In this document: in pieces, positions 33,807-42,481 of the stretch | Layout: the number at the start of each line of letters is the position of its first letter | Numbering within the stretch: the stretch's first letter is position 1 | Assembly (NCBI GenBank): GCA_029265085.1 | Contig: JAJUJY010000019.1 | Coordinates: 1-44,139, forward strand | Origin: Chloroflexota bacterium | GTDB lineage: Bacteria; Chloroflexota; Anaerolineae; Anaerolineales; Anaerolineaceae | Direction of reading: 5' to 3' | Length of the DNA: 44,139 nt | The notes under the pieces: model-generated | Seen by the model: only the letters and a program-made list of their open reading frames with translations | Databases searched by the model: none | What the model was told of the DNA's origin: nothing | Position numbers and translations under genes: made by a program

Positions 33807-33881
33807 ATCCATTTTGCGTATATGGTAGTAACAAAGAAAAAAACAAACCGCAACTGGTTTTATGAAAACGGAGAGTGAACC

Positions 33882-34067
33882 ATGTTACAACTGTTATTCG
33901 ATTTGATTGGTGGAATCATCGGGCTGGTGGTTGGCTTGATCAGCGGCGTAATTGGGCTGGTGGTCGGGTTGATCGGGCTGGTGCTTGGCCTGGGTGTGGC
34001 AGGCATTGTCTTGCTGGTGTTGGGCGTGCTGGCTTTGCCGATCTTGCTGCTCATCATCATTCTGTAA
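33882..34067 (+). CDS. Very small glycine-zipper membrane protein
   Basis: A 61-residue, almost wholly hydrophobic protein. Repeated units of GLVVGLI, GLIGLVLGLGV and similar, with Gly every three or four residues, form two transmembrane helices joined by a short turn. This resembles small glycine-zipper peptides that pack tightly in membranes, but I recognise no family. GGAGAG precedes the ATG with 6 bases between, and a terminator follows 17 bases after the stop, so it is a real single-gene unit. The bases also read as low-complexity repeats, so the sequence may be under composition constraint rather than precise function. A toxin-like or membrane-stress role is possible but unproven. Confidence 0.6.
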   Translation: MLQLLFDLIGGIIGLVVGLISGVIGLVVGLIGLVLGLGVAGIVLLVLGVLALPILLLIIIL

Positions 34068-34083
34068 ATAATCCACAGACCGA

Positions 34084-34110
34084 AAGCGGCGGCTCGCAAG
34101 GCCGCCGTTT
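34084..34110 (+). terminator. Terminator of the small membrane protein gene
   Basis: A stem of 10 pairs (AAGCGGCGGC against GCCGCCGTTT, one G-U) around a 7-base loop, followed by GCGTTTAATC; T-tract is weak. Confidence 0.6.
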
Positions 34111-34160
34111 GCGTTTAATCAAAACAAAAGAAAATCCCCGTTAGAATCTTGCAAAACGGC

Positions 34161-34166
34161 TATAAT
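34161..34166 (+). promoter_or_regulatory. Candidate -10 box of the GNAT gene
   Basis: A perfect TATAAT. Transcription would start near 34173, leaving a 46-base leader to the ATG at 34219 but only 7 bases to the in-frame ATG at 34180. The -35 region is weak. Confidence 0.45.
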
Positions 34167-34218
34167 GGGACCATAACTAATGATGATTGATGACAATTCG
34201 AGGACAGGAACGGACAAG

Positions 34219-34767
34219 ATGGATCTGCACCCTTTCCCTGAGCTTGAAACCGAACGGCTTGTGCTGCGGCGCATTACACCGGAAGATGCTGACTGCCTGT
34301 ACGAGCTGTATGCGGATGAGCAGGTAACCCGTTTTATTGATATTGACACCTTCACCAGCCAGCAACAAGCCACAGAACTGCTGGAATGGCTAGACCGTTT
34401 TATCGCGGGTGGTTCGGGATACCGTTGGGGCATTTACCCCAAAGAGACCAACCACCTGGTGGGCACGTGCGGATACCACCGCTGGGACCGCGCCAACTTC
34501 CGCGCGGAAATTGGCTACGACCTGGGCAGCGATCACTGGGGGCAGGGCTACATGCGCGAGGCGCTGCAGGAGGTGCTCAGCTATGGGTTTGCCAAAATGG
34601 GTCTCAACCGCGTGGAAGCGCTGGTGGACCTGCGCAATATCCGCTCGCAGAATTTGCTGCAAGGCATGGGCTTTCGCTTTGAAGGCATTTTGCGTCAGCA
34701 CAGCTACTGGCGGGGGCGCTATTTTGACGATATGAGCTACTCGCTGCTGCGCCGGGAATGGGATTAA
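34219..34767 (+). CDS. GNAT acetyltransferase, RimJ/RimL type
   Basis: A 182-residue N-acetyltransferase that uses acetyl-CoA. ETERLVLRRITPEDADCLYELY is the typical first strand and helix, EIGYDLGSDHWGQGYMREAL carries the acetyl-CoA loop (G-Q-G-Y), and LNRVEALVDLRNIRSQNLLQGMGFRFEG is the C-terminal signature. The RimJ/RimL group acetylates protein N-termini, ribosomal proteins or small amines such as antibiotics; which one cannot be told. The start at 34219 is preferred from the position of the TATAAT box; an earlier ATG at 34180 would add 13 residues. Its stop overlaps the end of the convergent radical SAM gene by 4 bases. Confidence 0.85.
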   Translation: MDLHPFPELETERLVLRRITPEDADCLYELYADEQVTRFIDIDTFTSQQQATELLEWLDRFIAGGSGYRWGIYPKETNHLVGTCGYHRWDRANFRAEIGYDLGSDHWGQGYMREALQEVLSYGFAKMGLNRVEALVDLRNIRSQNLLQGMGFRFEGILRQHSYWRGRYFDDMSYSLLRREWD

Positions 34768-35648
34768 GCCGAAAAATCAAAGCCTAACTGCTTTTCTTCC
34801 GCTTTGGGCTGGTAGCGCACCACCGAGGGTTGGATCCCGCAGCGGGCACAGGCCTGCTGAAACACTTTTCCCAACTCGGCGGCGTGGTTGGCCGCGCAGC
34901 CGTACTGCTCGCCAAAACGGCGCTCGTATTTTTCTCGCAGACCGGGGAATAAGCGCTCAAGCTGCTGGTAATAATAGTCGCGTTGGCGGTCGCGCAGCGA
35001 CATGCCAAACCAGGGGATAATAAACCGCCCGCCGTGCGCCGCGGTCTGCTCAACGATCGCGATGATATTTTCCGGGTTGTCTTCGATAAACGGCAAGATT
35101 GGCATCATCGAAACCCCGGCAGGGATTCCGCGCCGGGACAGTTCCGCCATCGCGGCAAACCGGGCAGAGACCGGCGGCGCGCCCGGCTCCACCTTGCGTC
35201 CCAGGTCGTCATCCGCGGTGGTGATCGAGAAGGCCACCGAAGCATGCACCTGGTTGATCTCAACCAGCACGTCGATATCCTTGAGCACCATATCCGACTT
35301 GGTATTGAGATGGACCGGGAAGCGGTGGCGGGCAATCACCTGCAGGGCGCGGCTGGTCAATTGATACTGGCGCTCCACCGGCGTGTAGGGATCGGACATG
35401 GAGCCAAAACCGATCGTACCTTTCACCCGTTTGCGCGGCAGTTCGCGCTCCAGCAGCTCAATTGCGTTGACCTTGACCAGCACATCGTTAAAATTTTCAA
35501 TCCCATAGCACAGGCTGCGCGAATCGCAGTAAATGCACTGGTGCTGGCAGCCGCGGTAGAGGTTGAGGTTGTATTTCAACCCAAAGACCGGGTCATCCCC
35601 GGAAACCGCCGCCAGCAGAGTCTTGGCCTGAATCTCGATAATTGCCAT
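34764..35648 (-). CDS. Radical SAM protein of the SplB-related (Rv2578c/PA0069) group
   Basis: A 294-residue radical SAM enzyme. The 4Fe-4S motif is YRGCQHQCIYCDSRS (C-x3-C-x2-C). The N-terminus AKTLLAAVSGDDPVFGLKYNLNLYRGC and the motif SMSDPYTPVERQYQLTSRAL are typical of the SplB-like group, whose best-known member, spore photoproduct lyase, repairs UV-damaged DNA. This shorter group in non-spore-formers is of unknown function; DNA repair is only a guess. C-terminal residues include a CARCGIQPSVVRY segment with two further cysteines. It diverges from the xylR-type gene at 35792. Confidence 0.82.
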   Translation of the reverse strand: MAIIEIQAKTLLAAVSGDDPVFGLKYNLNLYRGCQHQCIYCDSRSLCYGIENFNDVLVKVNAIELLERELPRKRVKGTIGFGSMSDPYTPVERQYQLTSRALQVIARHRFPVHLNTKSDMVLKDIDVLVEINQVHASVAFSITTADDDLGRKVEPGAPPVSARFAAMAELSRRGIPAGVSMMPILPFIEDNPENIIAIVEQTAAHGGRFIIPWFGMSLRDRQRDYYYQQLERLFPGLREKYERRFGEQYGCAANHAAELGKVFQQACARCGIQPSVVRYQPKAEEKQLGFDFSA

Positions 35649-35710
35649 AGGTAGTTAATGTATAACACAAATTAAGCCAGGGTCGGCAGATCATTTGAGA
35701 ATCTTCCCAA

Positions 35711-35739
35711 TTGACTCTGAGGGCAATTTGGTCTATAGT
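35711..35739 (+). promoter_or_regulatory. Promoter of the xylR-type gene
   Basis: TTGACT (35711-35716) and TATAGT (35734-35739) are 17 bases apart, near-consensus; transcription would start near 35746, at the edge of the operator described at 35747. Confidence 0.75.
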
Positions 35740-35746
35740 ATAGGTG

Positions 35747-35770
35747 TAATTTGTTGTGACGAAAAACAAA
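35747..35770. promoter_or_regulatory. XylR-type operator 1 (xylR promoter)
   Basis: TAATTTGT, 11 bases, then ACAAA. The half-sites TTTGT/ACAAA form a dyad like the known XylR operators of Bacillus (GTTTGTT...AACAAAC). It starts at the predicted transcription start, where a bound ROK repressor would block its own gene. The same spacing and sequence recur before xylA. Confidence 0.7.
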
Positions 35771-35791
35771 TCTCCCTACCCTGAATGACCG

Positions 35792-36997
35792 ATGAACGAA
35801 AAAACAACCGCCGACCAGCTCTATGTGCGCAAACTAAATACCACGCTGCTGCTCAATTTGCTGCGCGAGGAAGCGCCCATTTCGCGCGCCGAGCTGTCCA
35901 AGCGCACCGGGCTTAACCGCTCAACGGTTTCCTCGATTGTGGCGGAACTGATCGAAAACCGCCTGGTGCGGGAAACCGAACTGCAAAAAGACAAGGTCGG
36001 CCGTCCCGGCATGTCGTTGGAACTGGACCCGCAAGGCGGCTGCGCCGTTGGGCTGGAAATTGGCGTGGATTTCGTCTCGGTACTGCTGACCAATTTTGTC
36101 GCCCAGCCGCTCTGGCGTGCGCGGGAAATCAGCGACCCAACCCGGCCGGAAAGCGACATCCTCACCACGGCGGAACGGATGATCCGCGATGCGCTGAAAA
36201 AAGCCGAGGAATACCAGCTTCGCCCGCTGGGGATTGGTGTGGGTGTGCCCGGGCTGGTGGACCGGGAAGCGGGGGTGCTGATTTATGCGCCGAACCTGCA
36301 CTGGCACGATGTGCCGCTGCGCACACGCTGGACTTCACGCTTTGGGTTACCCGTGTTTGTGGAAAACGAAGCCAAAGCGGCTGCGTTGGGGGAGTATTAT
36401 TTCGGTGCAGCGCGCCAGGTGAAAGACTTTATCTACCTCAGCGCCGGGGTCGGCCTGGGCGGCGGCATCATGCTGGACGGTAAACTCCTGCGCGGCAGCA
36501 GCGGATTTGCCGGTGAGGTCGGCCACATGAGCCTGGACCCGCAAGGGGAACGCTGTGCCTGCGGGCGGCGCGGCTGCTGGGAAACGCTGGTCTCTCCGCG
36601 CGCTGTGGTGCGCCGGGTGCGCGAACTGGCTGCCGAAAAATTTGGCGGCCGGCTGCAAGCCGATCTGAGCAAGCTTAACTTCAGCCAGGTGGTGCAGGCT
36701 GCCCAAGGCGGCGACAAACTGGCTACGGATTCGCTGCGCACGGCAGCGCACTGGCTGGCTGTTGGCATTGGCGACCTGGTGAATGTGTTTAATCCCAGGC
36801 TGGTGGTACTGGGGGGGATGTTAGCACTGCCTAAAGATCAATTAATTCCCTGGGTTGAGCAAGAACTGGCCGAACAGGCGCTGAAGCAGCCGGGGCAAAT
36901 GGTCAAAATCGTGCCGTCAGCACACAATTCTGAAGCCTGTGTGGTGGGGGCGGTGGCGCTGGTGCTGGATGATCTGTTAAAAGAACCGCACTTGTAG
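35792..36997 (+). CDS. xylR: ROK-family transcriptional repressor, XylR type
   Basis: A 401-residue regulator. An N-terminal winged helix-turn-helix (about 12-72; [27 protein letters not shown]) is followed by the ROK sugar-kinase-like domain. It has [13 protein letters not shown], the ROK zinc-site sequence [25 protein letters not shown] (Cys-x-Cys-x4-Cys), and the sugar-site residues HMSLDP and [15 protein letters not shown]. In known XylR proteins xylose binding releases the repressor from DNA. The gene stands directly upstream of xylA and xylB on the same strand, with matching operator sites before itself and before xylA, so it is very likely the xylose repressor. No clear ribosome binding site is seen before the ATG. 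Confidence 0.9.
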   Translation: MNEKTTADQLYVRKLNTTLLLNLLREEAPISRAELSKRTGLNRSTVSSIVAELIENRLVRETELQKDKVGRPGMSLELDPQGGCAVGLEIGVDFVSVLLTNFVAQPLWRAREISDPTRPESDILTTAERMIRDALKKAEEYQLRPLGIGVGVPGLVDREAGVLIYAPNLHWHDVPLRTRWTSRFGLPVFVENEAKAAALGEYYFGAARQVKDFIYLSAGVGLGGGIMLDGKLLRGSSGFAGEVGHMSLDPQGERCACGRRGCWETLVSPRAVVRRVRELAAEKFGGRLQADLSKLNFSQVVQAAQGGDKLATDSLRTAAHWLAVGIGDLVNVFNPRLVVLGGMLALPKDQLIPWVEQELAEQALKQPGQMVKIVPSAHNSEACVVGAVALVLDDLLKEPHL

Positions 36998-37016
36998 GCG
37001 GTTATTTTTTTAATCA

Positions 37017-37040
37017 TAATTTGTATGTTGAAGCAACAAA
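37017..37040. promoter_or_regulatory. XylR-type operator 2 (before xylA)
   Basis: TAATTTGT, 11 bases, then ACAAA, identical in design to the site at 35747. It lies in the 65 bases between xylR and xylA, ahead of the xylA ribosome binding site, and is part of a wider imperfect palindrome centred at 37032. Confidence 0.7.
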
Positions 37041-37062
37041 CATAATAATCGGAGGAAAAACC

Positions 37063-38232
37063 ATGAGTGATCTTTACCAACCCAAACCGGAACATCGATT
37101 TACGTTTGGCCTGTGGACGGTCGGCAATCCCGGCGGCGACCCGTTCGGCGCGGCGGTCCGCCCTGCCCAGGACCCCGCCAGCCTGGTGCGCCTGCTGGGC
37201 GAAGTTGGCGCATACGGCGTCAATTTCCATGACAACGATTTGATTCCGATCGATGCCGCCCCTGCCGAAGCGGAGCGCATCAAACGCGAATTCCGCAAAG
37301 CGCTGGAAGAAACCGGCCTGGCGGTGCCTATGGCAACCACCAATTTGTTTTACGACCCCATTTTCCGTGACGGCGCATTCACCAGCAACGATCCCAAAGT
37401 ACGCGCTTATGCCCTGCAAAAAACCATGCGCGCAATGGACCTGGGCGCAGAATTTGGCGCAAAGGTGTATGTTTTCTGGGGCGGCCGCGAAGGCACCGAA
37501 ACCGATTCCGGCAAGAGTGCCCTGGATGCCGGAAAATGGTTCCGCGAAGCGCTGAACTTCCTCTGCGAATACAACCTGGATCAGGGTTACGGCTTTCAGT
37601 TTGCGCTGGAAGCCAAACCCAACGAGCCGCGCGGCGACATTTATCTTCCAACCACCGGCGCCATGCTCGGCTTTATTGCCACATTGGATCACCCTGAAAT
37701 GGTTGGCGTCAACCCGGAGATGGCCCACGAACACATGGCCGGGCTGAATTTCATGCACGCCGTTGCGCAGGCATGGGATGCCGGCAAGCTCTTCCACATT
37801 GATCTAAACGATCAGAACGGCCTGCGCTACGACCAGGACTTCCGCTTTGGCGCGGTCAGCATCAAGCAGTCCTTCTTCCTGGTCAAATTCCTTGAGGAGG
37901 TAGGCTACACAGGCTCGCGCCACTTTGACGCCCACGCATTCCGCCCCTCCACGCCCGATGGAGTGAAAGACTTTGCCCGCGGCTGCATGCGCACCTACCT
38001 GATCCTGAAGGAAAAAGCTGCCCAATTCAACCAGGACGCTGAAATCCAGGCATTGCTGGCCGAGATCAAAGCAGATGACGGCAGCATGGCTCCCTTCTTT
38101 GGCAAATACAGCCCGGAGAAAGCCGCCGCCTTGAAAGCCCACGAATTTGACCGCAAAGGCATTGCGCAGCGCGGCCAGCCCTATGAACGGTTGGACCAGC
38201 TCACTTTTGAAATCTTGATGGGTGTGCGCTAA
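37063..38232 (+). CDS. xylA: Xylose isomerase, class I
   Basis: A 389-residue TIM-barrel enzyme that converts D-xylose to D-xylulose (and glucose to fructose) with two divalent metals. Catalytic and metal-site segments are clear: [11 protein letters not shown] (catalytic His), [46 protein letters not shown] and HFDAHAFR. At about 390 residues and without the N-terminal extension of class II enzymes, it is the Streptomyces/Thermus-type class I. The ATG at 37063 follows GGAGG; an in-frame start 14 codons earlier would lie inside the operator. It is followed after 24 bases by xylB. Confidence 0.96.
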   Translation: MSDLYQPKPEHRFTFGLWTVGNPGGDPFGAAVRPAQDPASLVRLLGEVGAYGVNFHDNDLIPIDAAPAEAERIKREFRKALEETGLAVPMATTNLFYDPIFRDGAFTSNDPKVRAYALQKTMRAMDLGAEFGAKVYVFWGGREGTETDSGKSALDAGKWFREALNFLCEYNLDQGYGFQFALEAKPNEPRGDIYLPTTGAMLGFIATLDHPEMVGVNPEMAHEHMAGLNFMHAVAQAWDAGKLFHIDLNDQNGLRYDQDFRFGAVSIKQSFFLVKFLEEVGYTGSRHFDAHAFRPSTPDGVKDFARGCMRTYLILKEKAAQFNQDAEIQALLAEIKADDGSMAPFFGKYSPEKAAALKAHEFDRKGIAQRGQPYERLDQLTFEILMGVR

Positions 38233-38256
38233 TCCAGTTCTGCGAAGGAGGTCGGT

Positions 38257-39747
38257 ATGCCCTACTTCATAGGGATTGATGTTTCAACAACCGCAGTCAA
38301 GGCACTGCTGATGGACGAAAAGGGGCAGGTGGTCGCTGTTGGCACAACCGAGCAGCCGCTCTACACCCCCAGGCCGCTCTGGTCGGAGCAAGATCCGCAG
38401 GATTGGTGGAACAGCACCCAAAACAGCATCCGCCAGGTGCTGCACACCGCCGGGGTATCCGGGGAGGCAGTGGCTGCGGTGGGTCTGACCGGCCAGATGC
38501 ACGGCCTGACCCTGCTGGATGAACACGGACAGGTGCTGCGTCCGGCCATTCTATGGAATGACCAGCGCACCGCCGCCCAATGCGATACCATCCGCGCACG
38601 CCTGGGAAAAGCGAACCTGATTGCCATCACCGGTAACGATGCGCTGACCGGTTTTACCGCGCCGAAGATCCTTTGGGTGCAAGAAAACGAACCGGAAGTT
38701 TATGCAAAAGTTCGCCACATCCTGCTGCCTAAAGATTATGTGCGCTACTGCCTCACCGGCGATTACGCCGTGGACAAGGCCGACGGCGCGGGTATGCTGC
38801 TTTTTGACCTCAAATCGCGCACCTGGTCCAGCGCAGTCCTGGCGGCGTTAAACATTCCAGCGGAATGGCTGCCCAAAGATTATGAAGGTCCGCAGGTGAC
38901 CGGTCTGATCACTCCGGCTGCGGCGCAGGCCACTGGATTGAAGGCCGGTACGCCGGTTATTGCGGGCGGCGGTGACCAGGCAGCCCAGGCTGTTGGGGTG
39001 GGTGCAATCCAACCCGGCATTGTGGCCCTGACCCTGGGAACCTCCGGGGTGGTATTTGCCACCGCACAAGGCCCATTTATTGAACCGGAAGGACGGCTGC
39101 ATGCCTTTTGCCATGCAGTTCCAGGCCGCTGGCACCTGATGGGTGTGATGCTCTCTGCGGCTGGCAGTCTGCGCTGGTATCGCGATACGCTGGCGCCGGG
39201 GATTGGGTACGATACTCTCCTGGCTCCTGCTGTCCAAGTGCAACCCGGCTGCGAAGGGCTGCTCTTTATGCCGTACCTGACCGGCGAACGCACACCCTAC
39301 CCAGACCCACTGGCGCGTGGATCGTTTATTGGCCTAACCTTGCGCCACACCCAGGCCCACATGACCCGCGCCGTGCTGGAAGGGGTGGCCTTTGGCCTGC
39401 GCGACAGCTTTGAATTGATCAAAACCGCGGGTGTGTCAGAAATCCGGCAGGTACGCGTCTCCGGCGGCGGTGCTCGCAGCCCGCTCTGGCGGCAGATCCT
39501 GGCGGATAGTTTGAACGCCGAACTGGTCACCGTCAACACCAGCGAAGGTGCAGCCTACGGCGCCGCACTGCTGGCAGGTGTCGGTGCAGGAACCTGGACA
39601 GATGTGGATGCAGCCTGTGCGGCAGCCATTCACATCACCGGCAGCACCCTGCCCGCGGCAGATCAGGTCCGGGCTTATGAGTCAATCTATGCCAATTACC
39701 GCCGCCTGTACCCTGCTCTAAAAGAGATTTTCCCTTTATTGGCTTGA
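38257..39747 (+). CDS. xylB: Xylulokinase
   Basis: A 496-residue FGGY-family kinase that phosphorylates D-xylulose at O5 with ATP, delivering xylulose-5-phosphate to the pentose phosphate or phosphoketolase route. Features: IGIDVSTTAVKALLMDEKG (phosphate 1 loop), GLTGQMHGLTLLD (a XylB signature), AILWNDQRT, IAGGGDQAAQAVGVG and VRVSGGGARSPLWRQILADS (ATP site). Length is standard. AAGGAGGT precedes the ATG. No xylose transporter is in the window, so uptake genes must be elsewhere. Confidence 0.96.
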   Translation: MPYFIGIDVSTTAVKALLMDEKGQVVAVGTTEQPLYTPRPLWSEQDPQDWWNSTQNSIRQVLHTAGVSGEAVAAVGLTGQMHGLTLLDEHGQVLRPAILWNDQRTAAQCDTIRARLGKANLIAITGNDALTGFTAPKILWVQENEPEVYAKVRHILLPKDYVRYCLTGDYAVDKADGAGMLLFDLKSRTWSSAVLAALNIPAEWLPKDYEGPQVTGLITPAAAQATGLKAGTPVIAGGGDQAAQAVGVGAIQPGIVALTLGTSGVVFATAQGPFIEPEGRLHAFCHAVPGRWHLMGVMLSAAGSLRWYRDTLAPGIGYDTLLAPAVQVQPGCEGLLFMPYLTGERTPYPDPLARGSFIGLTLRHTQAHMTRAVLEGVAFGLRDSFELIKTAGVSEIRQVRVSGGGARSPLWRQILADSLNAELVTVNTSEGAAYGAALLAGVGAGTWTDVDAACAAAIHITGSTLPAADQVRAYESIYANYRRLYPALKEIFPLLA

Positions 39748-39800
39748 CCGGTTGAGCGATATTGTTGATAATGTGTGTACCGGCCTGAACAGGCCGTACT

Positions 39801-39829
39801 GTCCCCGGCTTCATTGGAGGGCCGGGGAC
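39801..39829 (+). terminator. Probable terminator of the xylAB transcript
   Basis: A 9-bp stem GTCCCCGGC/GCCGGGGAC with an 11-base loop, followed by GGGCATTTAAT. The T-tract is weak, so it may need a protein factor or be only partly effective. Confidence 0.5.
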
Positions 39830-39858
39830 GGGCATTTAATGACTGCACGGCACCCCCC

Positions 39859-39889
39859 TTGACTCTCCCCTTACTGGAAGGTGTATTCT
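39859..39889 (+). promoter_or_regulatory. MerR-type promoter with 19-bp spacer
   Basis: TTGACT (39859-39864) and TATTCT (39884-39889) are separated by exactly 19 bases, holding the imperfect dyad CCTT-ACTGG-AAGG. This long spacer is the hallmark of promoters that MerR-family regulators twist into activity. It precedes the merR-type gene, so self-activation is likely. Confidence 0.8.
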
Positions 39890-39913
39890 TAAAGAAAAAC
39901 AACAGGTGCAACG

Positions 39914-40738
39914 GTGATTAAGATCGGCGACTTCTCCAAATTGACCCAGGTTCCGGTAAAGACTCTGCGCTTTTATGATGACCTGGGATTGCTAAAACCT
40001 GCCCAGGTGGACTCTGCGACTGGCTACCGCTACTATACCGCCCAGGAACTGCACCGCCTGAACCGCATCCTGGCACTCAAAGACCTGGGCTTAAGCCTGG
40101 AACAAATCGGCCAGTTACTTGACCAGCAGGTAGGGCTGGACGAAATGCGCCAGATGCTGCGCAGCCGCCGTGAAGAACTGGATCAACAGATGCGCGAACA
40201 ACGCGAACAAATGGCACGGGTGGAAGCACGCCTGGCACTGATCGAGCGGGAAGGCCGGCAGCCCGTAGAAGAAGTCTCGATCAAAAAGACCCCCACCATC
40301 CGGGCAGCTTGCCTGCGCGGGGTGGTGCCGGTATATGAAGCGCAGCGTTCGCTCTGGCGGGAACTGGAAGGCTTGCTCTACATGCAGCGGGTGCGGCCGA
40401 TCGAGCCGTGTTTTACTATTTATTACGACGAAGAGTACAAAGAGCAGTACGTGGACCTGGAGGTTTGTTATCCCACCGAGTTAACACCCGGTAAGTACGG
40501 GCGCATGGTCGTCCGGGATGTGCAAGGCTGCGACCAGACTGCCTGCATGGTGCATCGCGGTAGTTGGGACTCACTGCACAGGGCTTATAACGGTCTGCTG
40601 GAGTGGCTGCAAATCAACCAGTACCGCATCATCGGGCCAAACCGGGACGTGTATCATTACACCGGCAAAGGCCCAACCCGCCGGGACGACCCGACCTACA
40701 TCACTGAAATCCAGGTAATGGTGGAAAAGACAGACTGA
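39914..40738 (+). CDS. MerR-family regulator with GyrI-like ligand domain
   Basis: A 274-residue regulator. The N-terminal MerR helix-turn-helix reads IGDFSKLTQVPVKTLRFYDDLGLL, with the wing TGYRYYTAQEL, then a long dimerisation coiled coil (about 75-120). The C-terminal 150 residues form a GyrI-like domain that binds hydrophobic or cationic compounds, as in BmrR/BltR, which switch on multidrug efflux. The start is a GTG with AGGTG upstream. No pump gene lies beside it; the next gene is a convergent peptidase, so its targets are elsewhere or it regulates only itself. No metal-binding Cys set is seen. Confidence 0.9.
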   Translation: MIKIGDFSKLTQVPVKTLRFYDDLGLLKPAQVDSATGYRYYTAQELHRLNRILALKDLGLSLEQIGQLLDQQVGLDEMRQMLRSRREELDQQMREQREQMARVEARLALIEREGRQPVEEVSIKKTPTIRAACLRGVVPVYEAQRSLWRELEGLLYMQRVRPIEPCFTIYYDEEYKEQYVDLEVCYPTELTPGKYGRMVVRDVQGCDQTACMVHRGSWDSLHRAYNGLLEWLQINQYRIIGPNRDVYHYTGKGPTRRDDPTYITEIQVMVEKTD

Positions 40739-40763
40739 CCAGGCTCTGGGCTAACGGGCCAGA

Positions 40764-42341
40764 TCACGGCAGCACACCCCAATCCTGGTATAAATCATCC
40801 AACTGGCAGGCGCAGGCGGTTTCAAAACTGTTCAACAGCGAATCCGGGCTGGCAATTTGATATTGGTTTTCCAGATAATAGGCTTGCAGCGCCTGATCAA
40901 ATGTCTGCGCACCGATCTGTTTGCGCAGCGCATCGTAAAACAAAGAGCCTTTGAGATAAACTATCGTTGCATAGGCCGGGCCGCGCCGCGAAAATGCTGC
41001 CACCGGCTGCGCGATCGGTTCATCACCGGATTTGTCTTTCAGGGCTTGCACCCGTTCTTCGTAATACGCATTGGTTCCATAGTAAAACGGCGAATTATAA
41101 GTTAACTGGTATAACTGCGCCGAGAAAGTCGCCAGGGCTTCATCCATCCAGGGATCGCGCAGCACATCATTCCCCACCACCGCATACCACCATTGGTGCG
41201 CCGCTTCATGCGCTACCACGGTCGGCAGCAGGTGCGGTTCTTCCTGGGTGGTGTAGAGTTCATCCTGGATTAAAAACAGGCCGGGATATTCCACACCGCT
41301 GGCCAGCTGCAGCGGCAGGCTGACCACATCCAGCTCTTTATACGGGTATGGGCCAAATCGCTGGCTGAACAATTCCAAAGAATCAACCGTCACCTGCAGC
41401 GCTTCATCCCAACCCTGCATACTCGATTCCAGCCCCCACTGGCGCACTTCAACATCTTCAAACTTTCTGGATTTCATCTGGAAAGCAGGGCTGGCCAACA
41501 GCATAAATTCGCGCACTGGTCCGCTGGTAAAGCGAAAACGAGACCCCTCAGCCATTGGCACTTCTTCCACCAGGCTGCCCGTGCTGACCACCTGCCAGCC
41601 CTGCGGAGCAATCACATCAAACTGGTAGAACGCAATTTCACTGATAACCGCATCACCCTCGGGCAAAATCGCATCGACCAGCCACGCGCCGTCTTTTCTC
41701 ACCGCCATCAGCGGGTAGCTATTGGCCAAAGAGACCAGCGGACCGCTGCTGTTGTAATTAAAAATGCCGTAGCCCGTATCGCCGCCAAAATCTTTGGGCG
41801 GCACGCCGTGAAAGGCAATCTCCAGGGTAATTGTCTGCCCTGGTGCCAACGGGGAAGGCAAAGCGGCTTTGACGGCAGTCAAATCCGGCAAAATATAGTC
41901 AAAAGAAATTGCTTGCTCTGCCTGCCGGATCGAATCAATCTCCATTTGCCCGTCATAAATTGCTTCCGTATTCGGGTACGTGCGCAGCACCAAATCCGCC
42001 AGGTTTTCCGCAGTGGTATTGGTAAAAGTCAGACGCAGGGTTCCCTGGTAAGCACGGCCTTCATCCAGCAAGATCAACTCCACCTGGTAACAGGTATCAA
42101 TCCCCAATGCCTGCCAGTCTGGCAGAAAATCCGGGCGCATGGCCAGCTGCTGTTCTGCGAGATTGCAGGCCTGCAAGATTGGCGAATCTGTTTGCAGGGT
42201 AGGGACACTGGTTGGCGGGGGCGGTGTCAGCGAGGGAGCCGGGATCACTGGCCTGGGCTGGCAGGCAGTCAAACCAATCAAGCAAAATAAGACGATCCAA
42301 CCGATTAAATGCCAAAAGCGCGGCGTGGTTGCGGATTTCAT
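40764..42341 (-). CDS. M1-family zinc peptidase, predicted lipoprotein
   Basis: A 525-residue secreted protein. The N-terminal signal peptide ends in the lipobox LIGLTAC, so Cys at about 27 would be lipidated and the enzyme anchored outside the cytoplasmic membrane; a Pro/Ser/Thr-rich linker follows. The gluzincin motif VVAHEAAHQWWYAVVGND, with the third zinc ligand in DPWMDEALATFSAQLY, marks the M1 (aminopeptidase N-like) family. The usual GxMEN exopeptidase motif appears replaced by SGVEYPGLFLI (near 325). It probably trims peptides at the cell surface. The ATG at 42341 follows GGAGG. The longer frame upstream is rejected since it would bury the signal peptide. Confidence 0.9.
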   Translation of the reverse strand: MKSATTPRFWHLIGWIVLFCLIGLTACQPRPVIPAPSLTPPPPTSVPTLQTDSPILQACNLAEQQLAMRPDFLPDWQALGIDTCYQVELILLDEGRAYQGTLRLTFTNTTAENLADLVLRTYPNTEAIYDGQMEIDSIRQAEQAISFDYILPDLTAVKAALPSPLAPGQTITLEIAFHGVPPKDFGGDTGYGIFNYNSSGPLVSLANSYPLMAVRKDGAWLVDAILPEGDAVISEIAFYQFDVIAPQGWQVVSTGSLVEEVPMAEGSRFRFTSGPVREFMLLASPAFQMKSRKFEDVEVRQWGLESSMQGWDEALQVTVDSLELFSQRFGPYPYKELDVVSLPLQLASGVEYPGLFLIQDELYTTQEEPHLLPTVVAHEAAHQWWYAVVGNDVLRDPWMDEALATFSAQLYQLTYNSPFYYGTNAYYEERVQALKDKSGDEPIAQPVAAFSRRGPAYATIVYLKGSLFYDALRKQIGAQTFDQALQAYYLENQYQIASPDSLLNSFETACACQLDDLYQDWGVLP

Positions 42342-42481
42342 GACGGCCTCCGGATGATATTTAACGGGAAAAGATAACGGGAAAGAAAATTGACCAGCTT
42401 CCTCAAAATTATTACACATTTCCCCGGCAGCCAACAACTACCCAAAAGATCAGTGTTTTCAGCGGGCGCAAAACGGCTGGC

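Noticed and set aside
33882..34067. Antisense frames over the small hydrophobic gene
   Set aside because: They are Asn/Gln/Pro/Thr-rich low-complexity readings of the same repeats and lack ribosome binding sites.
37021..37062. An upstream in-frame start for xylose isomerase
   Set aside because: It would fall within the operator and before the GGAGG ribosome binding site; the ATG at 37063 is the family start.
36838..37797. A 319-codon minus-strand frame opposite xylR and xylA
   Set aside because: Antisense to two well-supported genes and without family motifs.
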